Shown here one piece after another: positions 9,483 to 18,319 of a stretch of DNA of 64,000 nt (position 1 is its first letter; each line of letters begins with the position of its first letter). Source of the DNA: Herbaspirillum chlorophenolicum (GTDB lineage: Bacteria; Pseudomonadota; Gammaproteobacteria; Burkholderiales; Burkholderiaceae_D); assembly GCF_001189955.1 (NCBI RefSeq), contig NZ_LFLT01000003.1, forward strand, positions 124,001 through 188,000, in the 5' to 3' direction. The position numbers and the translations under genes were made by a program. The notes below the pieces were generated by a model. It was not told the origin of the DNA, made no database searches, and saw only the letters and a program-made list of their open reading frames with translations.

Positions 9483-10402
9483 ACTGGCTGCGCCAACACT
9501 TCGCCGCCGCAGCCGACGCGCTGCGCCACCTGCTGCGTTCGCCCGGCAACTTCATCCTCAATGTGCTGGTGGTGTCGATCGCGCTGGCGCTGCCGTTTGC
9601 CGGCCTGTCGGCGCTGGAGAACGTGCGGCCGATTTCCGACCAGATGTCGGTCGAGCCCGAGATCAGCATCTTCATGAAAATGGATGCCAGCCGCGACGCC
9701 TCGCAGGCCCTGGGCAAGGCGATTGCCCAGGTGCTCAAGGACAGCGACACTGTCGGCCGCGTGGAATTCATCCCGCGCGAAAAGGCTTTTGATGCCATGA
9801 AGAGCAAGACCGGCCTGGCCGACGTGCTGGCCACGCTGGGCAGCAATCCGCTGCCGGACAGCTTCGTGCTGCGCCTGCCGGGCTTCCAGAACGCCATGGA
9901 TGCCGGCCGGGTGGACGATATCGCGCAAAAGCTCAAGAACCAGCCGGGCGTGGACACGGTGCAGATCGATTCGGCCTGGGTCAAGCGGCTGGCGGCACTG
10001 CTGCGCATCCTGCGGCTGGTGCTGCTGTTCCTGGGCATCACGCTGGGTGCGGTCGTAGTGGCGGTGGTGTTCAACACCATCCGTCTGCAAGTGATGACGC
10101 AGCGTGAAGAAATCGAGGTCTCGCGCCTGCTCGGCGCGACCAACGCCTTCATCCATCGCCCGTTTTACTACACCGGCGCCTTGCTCGGTTTGTGTGCGGG
10201 AGTGGTGGCGCTGGGCCTGGTCATCGCCGCGCAGCAGCCGCTGAATGCGGCCATTCTGGATTTCGCCCACCTGTACGCGTCCGAATTCCAGCTGGCGCTG
10301 CCCAGCCCCATGGCGATCGGCCTGCTGCTGGCGGTGAGCGCCCTGCTTGGCCTGTTCGGCGCGATGATGTCGGTACGCAGGCACCTGGCGCGCATGAAAT
10401 AA
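9479..10402 (+). CDS. ftsX: cell division protein FtsX, permease-like
   Basis: A 307-residue membrane protein. There is a short cytoplasmic N-terminus, a first membrane segment at about residues 22-42, a large periplasmic loop and three further C-terminal membrane segments (near LLRILRLVLLFLGITLGAVV, YYTGALLGLCAGVVALGLVI and IGLLLAVSALLGLFGAMM). This is the standard four-segment FtsX topology. The start is the ATG overlapping the ftsE stop; earlier in-frame starts lie inside ftsE. Confidence 0.96.
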   Translation: MNWLRQHFAAAADALRHLLRSPGNFILNVLVVSIALALPFAGLSALENVRPISDQMSVEPEISIFMKMDASRDASQALGKAIAQVLKDSDTVGRVEFIPREKAFDAMKSKTGLADVLATLGSNPLPDSFVLRLPGFQNAMDAGRVDDIAQKLKNQPGVDTVQIDSAWVKRLAALLRILRLVLLFLGITLGAVVVAVVFNTIRLQVMTQREEIEVSRLLGATNAFIHRPFYYTGALLGLCAGVVALGLVIAAQQPLNAAILDFAHLYASEFQLALPSPMAIGLLLAVSALLGLFGAMMSVRRHLARMK

Positions 10403-10422
10403 GACTTGTATTTCTGCAATGC

Positions 10423-10451
10423 AATGGCCGCCGGCATCGCTGACGGCCATT
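10423..10451 (+). terminator. possible terminator after ftsX
   Basis: An 8-bp stem (AATGGCCG / CGGCCATT) with a 13-nt loop begins 20 bp after the ftsX stop and runs into TTTTC. It is weak, so some read-through into the rpoH leader is possible. Confidence 0.4.
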
Positions 10452-10653
10452 TTCATTGATGGGCCTTGAAAAACCGTCAAACAGCCCTAGTTTTGGCTCT
10501 ATCGCCATACAGAATTTGTTACAGGTTTTTGACTTCCTTTTTGACCTGCCGCAGCAACTTTCCCCCTCAATGTCCTTCTAATATGCAGGGACGAAAGCAA
10601 TGATTATCAGAATTGCAATAGAGCAGTTCTATCGGGGTCTTCCAAACTTGCAA

Positions 10654-10680
10654 TTAGCACTCTCAAATGACGAGTGCTAA
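10654..10680 (+). promoter_or_regulatory. CIRCE operator (HrcA binding site) upstream of rpoH
   Basis: The inverted repeat TTAGCACTC-N9-GAGTGCTAA is a perfect match to the CIRCE consensus in both 9-bp arms and in the 9-bp spacer. It lies 79 bp upstream of the rpoH start codon. HrcA repressors bind CIRCE, usually at groESL or hrcA. Here the target is the heat-shock sigma factor gene itself. Confidence 0.95.
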
Positions 10681-10683
10681 AAT
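10675..10683 (+). promoter_or_regulatory. probable extended -10 promoter of rpoH inside CIRCE
   Basis: TGC-TAAAAT reads as an extended -10 element (TGn-TAtAAT) and overlaps the right CIRCE arm. A weak TTAGCA at 10654-10659 would serve as -35 with an 18-bp spacer. HrcA bound at CIRCE would block it directly. This is inferred from sequence only. Confidence 0.55.
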
Positions 10684-10759
10684 ACCCTATCGAAATGCTC
10701 CAGCTTTAAAGCATTGCTTTAATCTACACGTCCTTCCGTTTAGGAAACAAGGAGAATCA

Positions 10760-11659
<900 letters not shown>

Positions 11660-11677
11660 TTCGTACCAGCAAGCAAT

Positions 11678-11711
11678 AAAGAAAAAGGCACCCGAGGGTG
11701 CCTTTTTCTTT
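11678..11711. terminator. bidirectional terminator between rpoH and sco
   Basis: A 16-bp stem, AAAGAAAAAGGCACCC / GGGTGCCTTTTTCTTT, has a 2-nt tip. It lies between the convergent rpoH and sco genes and can terminate both. Confidence 0.9.
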
Positions 11712-11728
11712 GTCTGTACGGTTTTCGC

Positions 11729-12319
11729 TCAGGACAACAGCAGCTTGATATCGTGCGCCAGCGTCTGCGGACCCTGGCCGTGCTTGACGAACAGACGGAT
11801 GTGGCCCTGCGGGTCGAACACATAGCTGCCAGCGGTGTGATCCATCGTATAGCTGCCCGGCTGCTTGCCCGGCACTTTCTGGTAGAACACCTTGAATTCC
11901 TTGGCCACCTTCTCGGTCTGTTGAGCATCACCGCGCAACCCCAGGAAACGCTTGTCGAAAGCCGGCACATATTGCGACAGAATTTCCTGCGTATCGCGCT
12001 CAGGATCGACGGTGATGAACAACACCTGCACACGGTCGGCATCAGGCCCCAGTTCCTTCATCACATTGGCCATCTCGACCATGGTGGTCGGACACACATC
12101 CGGGCACTGGGTATAGCCGAAGAACACGACCACCGCCTTGCCCTTGAAATCGGCCAGTGTACGTGGTTTGCCGGTATGGTCGGTCAGCGCGAAATCCTTG
12201 GCGTAATCAAGGCCGGTGACATCGGTGTTATTGAATTTGAGTTCTGGCTTGGACTGGCCGCAAGCAACCAGCAACGTAGCGCAGGCTGCCAGCAGCAGCG
12301 TCGAGAGGAATCGCTTCAT
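11729..12319 (-). CDS. SCO1/SenC copper chaperone lipoprotein
   Basis: A 196-residue thioredoxin-fold protein that delivers copper to, or reduces, the CuA site of cytochrome oxidase. A lipoprotein signal ends at LLVAC (cysteine near residue 20). The copper-binding CPDVC follows FGYTQ, and the distal histidine lies in MDHTAGSYVF. The start MKRFLST at 12319 gives a proper signal peptide; an upstream in-frame ATG at 12409 lies in ctaB. It is the last gene of the surf1-ctaA-ctaB-sco transcription unit, 4 bp after ctaB. Confidence 0.95.
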   Translation of the reverse strand: MKRFLSTLLLAACATLLVACGQSKPELKFNNTDVTGLDYAKDFALTDHTGKPRTLADFKGKAVVVFFGYTQCPDVCPTTMVEMANVMKELGPDADRVQVLFITVDPERDTQEILSQYVPAFDKRFLGLRGDAQQTEKVAKEFKVFYQKVPGKQPGSYTMDHTAGSYVFDPQGHIRLFVKHGQGPQTLAHDIKLLLS

Positions 12320-12323
12320 CTGA

Positions 12324-13217
12324 TCAGAAAGTACGGAACAGGAAATAGTGGTCCACCAGCAGCACTGCGAACAGGATCGACAGGTAGACGATGGAATAGG
12401 CAAACGCACGGCGGGCGATCAGGTCGGTGTAGTGGCGGTAGATCTGCCACGAATACCAGAAGAAGATGCCGCCCAGCACGATGGCGGTACCCAGGTAAAT
12501 CAAACCGCTCATCCCGATGGCGAAGGGCAGCATGCTGGTCGCCAGCAGTGCGATGGTGTACATCAGGATGTGGAACTTGGTCACGTCCATGCCATGCGTG
12601 ATCGGCAGCATCGGCAGGCCGGACTTGGCGTAATCGTCGCGGCGGTACATGGCCAGCGCCCAGAAGTGCGGCGGGGTCCAGATGAAGATGATCATCACCA
12701 GCACCCAGGCCTGCATCGGCACGTCATTGGCGATCGCAGCCCAGCCCAGCGCCGGCGGCATGGCGCCGGCCAGGCCGCCGATCACGATGTTCTGCGGCGT
12801 GGCGGGCTTCAGGATGATGGTGTAGATGATGGCGTAGCCGACGAAGGTGGCGAAGGTCAGCCACATGGTCAGCGGATTGACCAGGTTGTAGAGTACCCAC
12901 ATGCCCATGCCGCCGATGACGCCCGAGAATATCAGCGTCTGCGTCACGGTGATTTCGCCGCGCGCCAGCGGACGGCGGGCGGTGCGCGCCATGCGCGAAT
13001 CGATTTCGCGTTCGACCAGGCAGTTGATCGCAAAAGCGGCGCCGGCCAGCAGCCAGATGCCCACGGTACCGAACACCACCTTGTGCCAGTCCGGCAGCTC
13101 CGGACTCGACAGGAACATGCCGATCACGGCGCAGAACACGGCCAGCTGCGTCACGCGCGGCTTGGTCAGGGCCCAGTACTGGGCGATGCGGTTAGGTTGG
13201 GCAGTCAGAGTGGTCAT
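12324..13217 (-). CDS. ctaB: protoheme IX farnesyltransferase (heme O synthase)
   Basis: A 297-residue UbiA-family membrane prenyltransferase that makes heme O from heme B and farnesyl diphosphate. The signature [21 protein letters not shown] carries the Asp and Arg residues that bind the magnesium-diphosphate. A second polar loop ([15 protein letters not shown]) and about eight or nine hydrophobic segments follow. Its start overlaps the ctaA stop by 4 bp. Confidence 0.96.
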   Translation of the reverse strand: MTTLTAQPNRIAQYWALTKPRVTQLAVFCAVIGMFLSSPELPDWHKVVFGTVGIWLLAGAAFAINCLVEREIDSRMARTARRPLARGEITVTQTLIFSGVIGGMGMWVLYNLVNPLTMWLTFATFVGYAIIYTIILKPATPQNIVIGGLAGAMPPALGWAAIANDVPMQAWVLVMIIFIWTPPHFWALAMYRRDDYAKSGLPMLPITHGMDVTKFHILMYTIALLATSMLPFAIGMSGLIYLGTAIVLGGIFFWYSWQIYRHYTDLIARRAFAYSIVYLSILFAVLLVDHYFLFRTF

Positions 13218-14356
13218 ACAGAGCCTAGTGGCGCGGCAACGGCTGGCTGGGAATCAGCCTCGGCGATGCCGGCGGGAGCGTATCGAGCTTTGTAGTTTAA
13301 CATGACCAGCAACATGACCAGCAGCGCCGCGCCGCCGTTGTGCACCACGGCAATGGCCAGCGGCCAGCTCAGGTAGATGGTCGCCAGGCCAGTCACCAGT
13401 TGCAAACCCACGATGATCAAGAGCCAGCGGCCGGTCTTGCGCAGGCCCTCGTCGCGCAACGCCTTGTGTGCCAGCCATACAACATACAAGATCACGACAA
13501 AGGCGAAACTGCGATGCACCCAGTGAATCGCCGTCAGCGCCTGGAACGGCAGGAAATCGCCGTCAGCCGTCATGCCCAGATGGCGCCACAAGGTGAAGCC
13601 ATGTTCAAAATCCATGTCCGGCACCAGCTTGCCATTGCACAGCGGGAAGTCGGTGCAGGCCAGCGCCGCATAATTGGTGCTGACCCAGCCTCCCAGCGCG
13701 ATCTGCAACGTCAGCAGCGCCAGACCTATCGTGGCGGGCCACACCAGCGCCCGGCCGGAGGGCGCCACTGGCAGGTGCGGATTCTGGCGTGCGGCCAGCC
13801 AGGCCAGCATGGCCAGCAACGTCAGTCCCAATAACAGGTGGAGGGTGACGATGACAGGCTGCAGCTTCATGGTCACGGTCCAGGCGCCGAAAGCGCCTTG
13901 CAGGCAGACAAAGCCCAGCAGGGCCGTCGGGAACCACGGGCGGTATTGGCGCTCGGCGCCCTTGGACTTGATCCAGCGCCGCCAGGCCATTGCCATCAGC
14001 GCGATGATCAGTACCCCTACCGCCATGGCGAAATAGCGGTGCGTCATCTCGATCCAGGCCTTGCCCCAGGTCACCGGTCCGGTCGGCATGGCTTCCTGCG
14101 CGGCGTTGATGTGCGCATGCGCCAGCAAAGGATTCGAATGGTTGTAGCAGCCTGGCCAGTCCGGGCAGCCCAGACCGGAATCGGTCAGCCGCGTAAAGGC
14201 GCCGAACATGATCAGGTCGAAGGTGAAGAACATCGTCACCCACACCAGTTTGCGATACTTGTTGTCGAAACCCTGGGCCCGCCATACCAGCGAGAGCGGA
14301 ATCAATGCCACCAGGAGGCCGGTCAGGCCCAGTTCAATCAGCGTCGTTGCGTTCAT
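13214..14356 (-). CDS. ctaA: heme A synthase
   Basis: A 380-residue COX15/CtaA-type eight-helix membrane protein that oxidises the C8 methyl of heme O to a formyl group. [21 protein letters not shown] is the diagnostic first-loop motif. The histidine-containing helices include [10 protein letters not shown] and [11 protein letters not shown]. It ends in a 4-bp overlap with ctaB, so heme O and heme A synthases are translationally coupled. Confidence 0.96.
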   Translation of the reverse strand: MNATTLIELGLTGLLVALIPLSLVWRAQGFDNKYRKLVWVTMFFTFDLIMFGAFTRLTDSGLGCPDWPGCYNHSNPLLAHAHINAAQEAMPTGPVTWGKAWIEMTHRYFAMAVGVLIIALMAMAWRRWIKSKGAERQYRPWFPTALLGFVCLQGAFGAWTVTMKLQPVIVTLHLLLGLTLLAMLAWLAARQNPHLPVAPSGRALVWPATIGLALLTLQIALGGWVSTNYAALACTDFPLCNGKLVPDMDFEHGFTLWRHLGMTADGDFLPFQALTAIHWVHRSFAFVVILYVVWLAHKALRDEGLRKTGRWLLIIVGLQLVTGLATIYLSWPLAIAVVHNGGAALLVMLLVMLNYKARYAPAGIAEADSQPAVAAPLGSV

Positions 14357-14384
14357 CTTCTTTCAAACCTGCGCCGCATAGCGT

Positions 14385-15017
14385 CTAGCCGATGGCCGAG
14401 GCGCGCAGCAGCTTGGAAATATCCTTCTTCATCTTGCCCGGGTCCGGGTCCTTGGGGAAGCGCATCATCAGATTGCCCAGCGGATCGATCAGGTAGATAT
14501 GATCCTCAGCCGAACCGCCCGCCTCCACCGGCAGCCAGGCCTTCAGCTTGGCGGCATCCACCCGCAGCATATCGGTGCCGTCGTATTCGCGGATGAGCAT
14601 GGTCTCTACCGGCGCCTTGTCGGTCACCAGCCAGACGCGCTCGACGCGCTCCATCTCCTTACCTTGCATCAGCCGCAGTTGGCGCAGGGTGAACAGTTTG
14701 TTGCGGCAGGCTGCGGCACAGTCGGCGCTATCCACCTGCAGCATGACCCACTTGCCCTTGTAATCCGCCAGCCCGCCTTTGCCGCCATCGAGCGTGCTGC
14801 TGCCCAGGTCGGGAATCGGGTACTGGCGCGGATCGATCAGCTCACCGTAGTTGTTGCGGCTCTCCGGCTTGATCACGTAATAGGTGAAATACGACGCGAT
14901 CATCGGCGCTGCACATATCAGCACCACCAGCAGCATCTTCCAGCGGCCGCGGCGGCGGCGCTTTTCATCGTCGGCGGCAGCGGAAGCGGCCGGCCGGCTT
15001 GCATCGAGGTTTGTCAT
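14385..15017 (-). CDS. membrane-anchored SCO-like protein of the cytochrome oxidase cluster
   Basis: A 210-residue protein. The first 27 residues are charged and cytoplasmic, one membrane segment follows (LLVVLICAAPMIASYFTYYV), and the rest is a periplasmic domain of thioredoxin-like pattern with DCAAAC in the place where SCO proteins have their CxxxC. HIYLIDPLGNLMMRF resembles the SCO C-terminal strand, but the conserved SCO histidine is not evident. It lies between surf1 (4-bp overlap) and ctaA. A role in copper or heme insertion is inferred from context. Confidence 0.82.
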   Translation of the reverse strand: MTNLDASRPAASAAADDEKRRRRGRWKMLLVVLICAAPMIASYFTYYVIKPESRNNYGELIDPRQYPIPDLGSSTLDGGKGGLADYKGKWVMLQVDSADCAAACRNKLFTLRQLRLMQGKEMERVERVWLVTDKAPVETMLIREYDGTDMLRVDAAKLKAWLPVEAGGSAEDHIYLIDPLGNLMMRFPKDPDPGKMKKDISKLLRASAIG

Positions 15018-15745
15018 TGCCTGTCGTTACCCTTGCGTCTCAATCCCGTAACAAGAAAAAACACCAGCGCCATCGCCGCCAGCGCATACCACTGCAAGGC
15101 ATAGGCGCGGTGACGGTCAATGCCCAGCGACGGCACGGGCCAGTCGCGCACCAATCCATCGTCGCCATCCGGCGGTGCGGCACGCTGCTCCACCACCAGC
15201 GACGACAACTGCAAGCCGCTGGCTACGGCCAGCGCAGCGATATCGAGGTTCTGCAGGATCGCGCCCGGCTTGGGCGCATCGGCCTGTCCCAACTGCAGCA
15301 CATGGCCGGCATCGCGACGCAGTATGCCATCGATGCGCGTCAATCCGGCCGGCGTGGCCGGATGCGGCACTCTCGCACGGTCGGTGGCATCGCGCGGCGC
15401 CCAGCCCCGCGCCACCATGACGGTGCGCTGCGAACCCGCTATTTTAAACGGCGTCAGCACATGAAAGCCCACCGCGCCATCATGCGGACGATTTTCCAGA
15501 TAGACCGTCCACTGCGGCACAAACTCCCCCTCCAGCAAGACATGGCGGAATTCGCTCGCACCGGCATCGCTGTCGAGCGGCAGCGCCTGCAAGGGCGCTT
15601 CTTTGGCGCGCACCTCGATGCGCTGCTGGATCGCCAGTTTCTCTTCGGCGCGATGAGTCTGCCATTGTCCAAGGGCGATGCCGGCGGCGGCGACCACGAT
15701 CGTGGCGCATAAGGGAATCCAGCGAATTCGAAATCTGATTGACAT
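15014..15745 (-). CDS. SURF1 family oxidase assembly protein
   Basis: A 243-residue protein with the SURF1 topology: a membrane segment near residues 10-28, a periplasmic domain and a C-terminal membrane segment near LQWYALAAMALVFFLVTGL. Family motifs are LGQWQTHRAEEK, the central ...HVLTPFKI... and VMVARGWAPRD. It assists heme A insertion into subunit I. Its ATG directly abuts a 270-bp palindromic element and has no Shine-Dalgarno sequence. Confidence 0.93.
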   Translation of the reverse strand: MSIRFRIRWIPLCATIVVAAAGIALGQWQTHRAEEKLAIQQRIEVRAKEAPLQALPLDSDAGASEFRHVLLEGEFVPQWTVYLENRPHDGAVGFHVLTPFKIAGSQRTVMVARGWAPRDATDRARVPHPATPAGLTRIDGILRRDAGHVLQLGQADAPKPGAILQNLDIAALAVASGLQLSSLVVEQRAAPPDGDDGLVRDWPVPSLGIDRHRAYALQWYALAAMALVFFLVTGLRRKGNDRQ

Positions 15746-16015
15746 TAGAGCGTGTTATGACTTATTTCAGCCCCCGCGCAGCCCCGGCAACGGGCCGGAT
15801 GCAAGGCGCGACGACGCGTCGTGGTGATGCCACGGCAAGGAGGAGTAACGCGGCAGGCAGCCCGTTGCCGGGGCTGCCCGGAAGGTTCGGATGAGAAGAG
15901 CGCATTGCGGCGTTGCGGCGCTTGCGCAGAGACCCACTCTGCGCGGCGCACCGCGCCTTGCACTGCACCCTTCTCATCCGAACGCGGGGGCTGAAATAAG
16001 TCATAACACGCTCTA
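15746..16015. mobile_element. MITE-like palindromic element predicted to fold as a three-way junction
   Basis: Perfect 33-bp terminal inverted repeats (15746-15778 and 15983-16015, beginning TAGAGCGTGTTATGACTT) enclose two further perfect inverted repeats. Stem A pairs 15779-15795 with 15860-15876 (17 bp). Stem B pairs 15886-15898 with 15970-15982 (13 bp). Stem B contains a smaller hairpin (15924-15931 / 15937-15944). The stems abut without gaps on three sides. The outer TA on each side may be a target duplication, so the element proper may be GAGCGTG...CACGCTC (15748-16013). I see no supported coding frame. It fills the divergent region between surf1 and the DUF2909 gene. Confidence 0.75.
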
Positions 16016-16094
16016 CAATGAACGAAAATATTTCAAACGGCTGCGCCGACGATTCAACCCGGCGACGCGGCGGAGACACAGGAATTTTACCCGC

Positions 16095-16295
16095 ATGAAA
16101 ATCGTCGTCGCGATCGCGTTCATCCTCATCCTCGCCAGCCTGGCTTCCGCGCTGATCTTCCTTATGCGCGACAAGGGCAAAAGCAACCGTACGGTGCAAG
16201 CCCTGACTTTGCGCGTGGGCTTCTCGGTGGCGTTGTTCCTGTTCATCCTGTTGAGCTACAAGCTCGGATGGATACAGCCCACCGGCATACGCTGA
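16095..16295 (+). CDS. twin transmembrane protein, DUF2909 family
   Basis: A 66-residue protein with two hydrophobic helices (about residues 2-24 and 43-60) joined by a basic loop (RDKGKSNRT). It matches the small DUF2909 proteins found near cytochrome oxidase genes in betaproteobacteria. The ATG at 16095 is chosen because the upstream in-frame start (15891) lies in the palindromic element. It is divergent from surf1 and convergent with ctaE. Function unknown; an oxidase-related role is inferred from location. Confidence 0.85.
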   Translation: MKIVVAIAFILILASLASALIFLMRDKGKSNRTVQALTLRVGFSVALFLFILLSYKLGWIQPTGIR

Positions 16296-16301
16296 CCACA
16301 T

Positions 16302-16331
16302 GAAAAAGCCGCACACGGGTGCGGCTTTTTC
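16302..16331. terminator. bidirectional terminator
   Basis: A 13-bp stem, GAAAAAGCCGCAC / GTGCGGCTTTTTC with loop ACGG, lies between the convergent DUF2909 and ctaE genes. Confidence 0.9.
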
Positions 16332-16356
16332 ACATCATCCAACGAAACCGTCAGGC

Positions 16357-17223
16357 TTACAACCAGTACACCACAACGTACAGGCCCAGCCACACCACGT
16401 CCACAAAGTGCCAGTACCAGGCCGCGCCTTCGAAGGCGAAGTGGTGCGTCGGCGTGAAATGGCCGCGCAGCAAGCGATACAGCACCACCGACAGCATGAT
16501 CGCGCCCATGGTCACGTGGAAGCCGTGGAAGCCGGTCAGCATGAAGAAGGTCGACCCATAGATACCGGACGTCAGCTTCAGGTTCAGTTCGGTGTAGGCG
16601 TGGATGTATTCGTACGCCTGGAACCCCATGAACACCGCACCCAGCAGGATGGTCAGGAACAGCCACACTGCCGTCTTCGCACGGTGGCCGGCGCGCAGCG
16701 CATGGTGCGAGATGGTCAGGGTCACGCCCGAACTCAGCAGCAGCAATGTATTGATGGTCGGGATCGGGAACGGTCCCATGGTGGTGAAACTCTCCACGGT
16801 GCCCGCCGGGCCGACGCCGCCCCAGTGCGCGGCGAAGTCCGGCCAGATCACCTTGTGGTCGAGGTCGGCCAGCCAGGGCATCGTAATGCTGCGCGCATAG
16901 AACAATGCCCCGAAGAAGGCGCCGAAGAACATCACTTCCGAGAAGATGAACCAGCTCATGCTCCAGCGGTAGGAGCGGTCGACGTGCTCGCCGTAGAGGC
17001 CGGACTCGGACTCCTTGATGGCGTCGCCGAACCAGTAATACAGCACCGCCAGCACCATCAGGATGCCGAAGATGTTGACATAGGGCGCCCATGCCGCGCC
17101 GTTGACCCATGCCGATGCGCCAGCCATCGTGATGAGCATCGATAGGCCTGCCATCATCGGCCAGCGCGACGGCCCCGGAACGAAGTAGTACGGCGCCTTG
17201 GCTTGTTGAGAACTCATTTCCAT
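16357..17223 (-). CDS. ctaE: cytochrome c oxidase subunit III
   Basis: A 288-residue seven-helix membrane protein of the heme-copper oxidase subunit III family. It begins YYFVPGPSRWPMMAGLSML and contains WFIFSEVMFFGAFFGA and GFHGFHVTMGAIML, the conserved subunit III signatures. It binds phospholipid and stabilises the proton uptake path of subunit I. It is the last structural gene of the ctaC-ctaD-ctaG-ctaE run. Confidence 0.96.
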   Translation of the reverse strand: MEMSSQQAKAPYYFVPGPSRWPMMAGLSMLITMAGASAWVNGAAWAPYVNIFGILMVLAVLYYWFGDAIKESESGLYGEHVDRSYRWSMSWFIFSEVMFFGAFFGALFYARSITMPWLADLDHKVIWPDFAAHWGGVGPAGTVESFTTMGPFPIPTINTLLLLSSGVTLTISHHALRAGHRAKTAVWLFLTILLGAVFMGFQAYEYIHAYTELNLKLTSGIYGSTFFMLTGFHGFHVTMGAIMLSVVLYRLLRGHFTPTHHFAFEGAAWYWHFVDVVWLGLYVVVYWL

Positions 17224-17317
17224 CTCCCGATACGAAATTCAGCTGACTTGTTGTTCCGTTGTTTTGAATGGCCTGCGCCTGTTTCAGGCATGCTGGCCAC
17301 TTGCCTTTAATTCATTG

Positions 17318-17545
17318 TCATCCGGCGGCCTGTGCCACCACCAGCTTCACGATTACCACCAGCACCGCCACGAAGATCGCCGCACCGATCACGCCGGCCA
17401 CCAGCACGTGGATGGGATTAAGCCTGGCCGCATCCGATTCGTAGTCGCTTTTCTTGCGCACACCGAAGAAGGACCAGAACACCGCCTTCATCGTCGCGCC
17501 GAATGACGCCTTGCGTTGCGATGCCTGTTTCAGCTCTTCGGTCAA
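17318..17545 (-). CDS. DUF2970 small membrane protein
   Basis: A 75-residue protein: basic N-terminal helix (ELKQASQRKASFGATMKAVFWSFFGVRKKSDYE), the sequence ARLNPIHVLVAGV, then one C-terminal membrane helix. This is the DUF2970 pattern. The TTG at 17545 is chosen because GGAGGA lies just upstream of it. An ATG at 17572 would add nine residues but has no ribosome site. It lies between ctaG and ctaE. Function unknown; oxidase assembly is inferred from context. Confidence 0.85.
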   Translation of the reverse strand: MTEELKQASQRKASFGATMKAVFWSFFGVRKKSDYESDAARLNPIHVLVAGVIGAAIFVAVLVVIVKLVVAQAAG

Positions 17546-17588
17546 AGCCCTTCCTCCCGTGCGTATCGCCATGGCCCAACCGGCCCGG

Positions 17589-18158
17589 TCAACCCGCCTT
17601 CTTGTCCTTGCCGCCGATCTCGAAGAAAGTATACGAGAGCGTGATCGTGGTCACATCCTTGGGCAGTTTTGGATCGATGTAGAACACCACCGGCATCTGC
17701 TTGGCTTCGTTCGGCCCCAGCGTCTGCTGCGTGAAGCAGAAGCACTCCACCTTCTTGAAGAAGGCCGCCGACTGCTGCGGCGCATAGCTGGGGATCGCCT
17801 GGGCATCCACATTGCGCGACTGCGTGTTCACCACTTCGTAGGTCACCTGGGTCATCTCGCCCGGATGCACCTGCATGCTCGCCACCGTCGGGCGGAAACG
17901 CCACGGCCCCTGCGAATTGCCGTCGAACTCGATGGTGACCGTGCGCGTCTTGTCGACCTGCGTATTGGACGGCGCTTCCACCGTCGCGTCCTTGAGCGTC
18001 AGGAAATTGACGCCGGTCACTTCGCAGATCTTGCGGTACAGCGGAATCAGTGCGTAGCCGAAGCCGAACATCAGCACCGCCACCACCACCAGCTTGCGCA
18101 GCATCACGCGGTTCAAGCCGCGCTCCTGGCTGCCGCCTTGCGGATCATTTTTGCTCAT
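17589..18158 (-). CDS. ctaG: cytochrome c oxidase assembly protein CtaG (Cox11)
   Basis: A 189-residue membrane-anchored copper chaperone that delivers copper to the CuB site of subunit I. A single membrane helix lies near residues 20-40, followed by the immunoglobulin-like Cox11 domain with the copper-binding CFCF motif (VECFCFTQQTL). VNFLTLKDATVEAP and MPVVFYIDPKLPKD are other family signatures. Its ATG overlaps the TGA of a 36-residue ORF (ATGA). Confidence 0.95.
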   Translation of the reverse strand: MSKNDPQGGSQERGLNRVMLRKLVVVAVLMFGFGYALIPLYRKICEVTGVNFLTLKDATVEAPSNTQVDKTRTVTIEFDGNSQGPWRFRPTVASMQVHPGEMTQVTYEVVNTQSRNVDAQAIPSYAPQQSAAFFKKVECFCFTQQTLGPNEAKQMPVVFYIDPKLPKDVTTITLSYTFFEIGGKDKKAG

Positions 18159-18265
18159 TTGGCAAACCAGATGCGGTTGATGAAAATGCCGACGAAGAAG
18201 GCCAGCGCCACCAGCCCCAGCAACAGGCCGGTGCGCAGATTGTTCGGTTTCTTGCGATCAGACAT
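18155..18265 (-). CDS. 36-residue cytochrome oxidase small assembly protein
   Basis: A tiny ORF encodes MSDRKKPNNLRTG..., a basic cytoplasmic head of about 11 residues, one hydrophobic helix (about residues 12-30) and a short tail ending IWFAK. It fits the betaproteobacterial cytochrome oxidase small assembly protein family by length, topology and place between ctaD and ctaG. Its stop overlaps the ctaG start by 4 bp, which argues that it is translated. Confidence 0.85.
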   Translation of the reverse strand: MSDRKKPNNLRTGLLLGLVALAFFVGIFINRIWFAK

Positions 18266-18319
18266 GGTAATCCCGGATTGGTCGGCGCACACCGGCATTG
18301 CCCGCGTGCGCCCGGTTCA

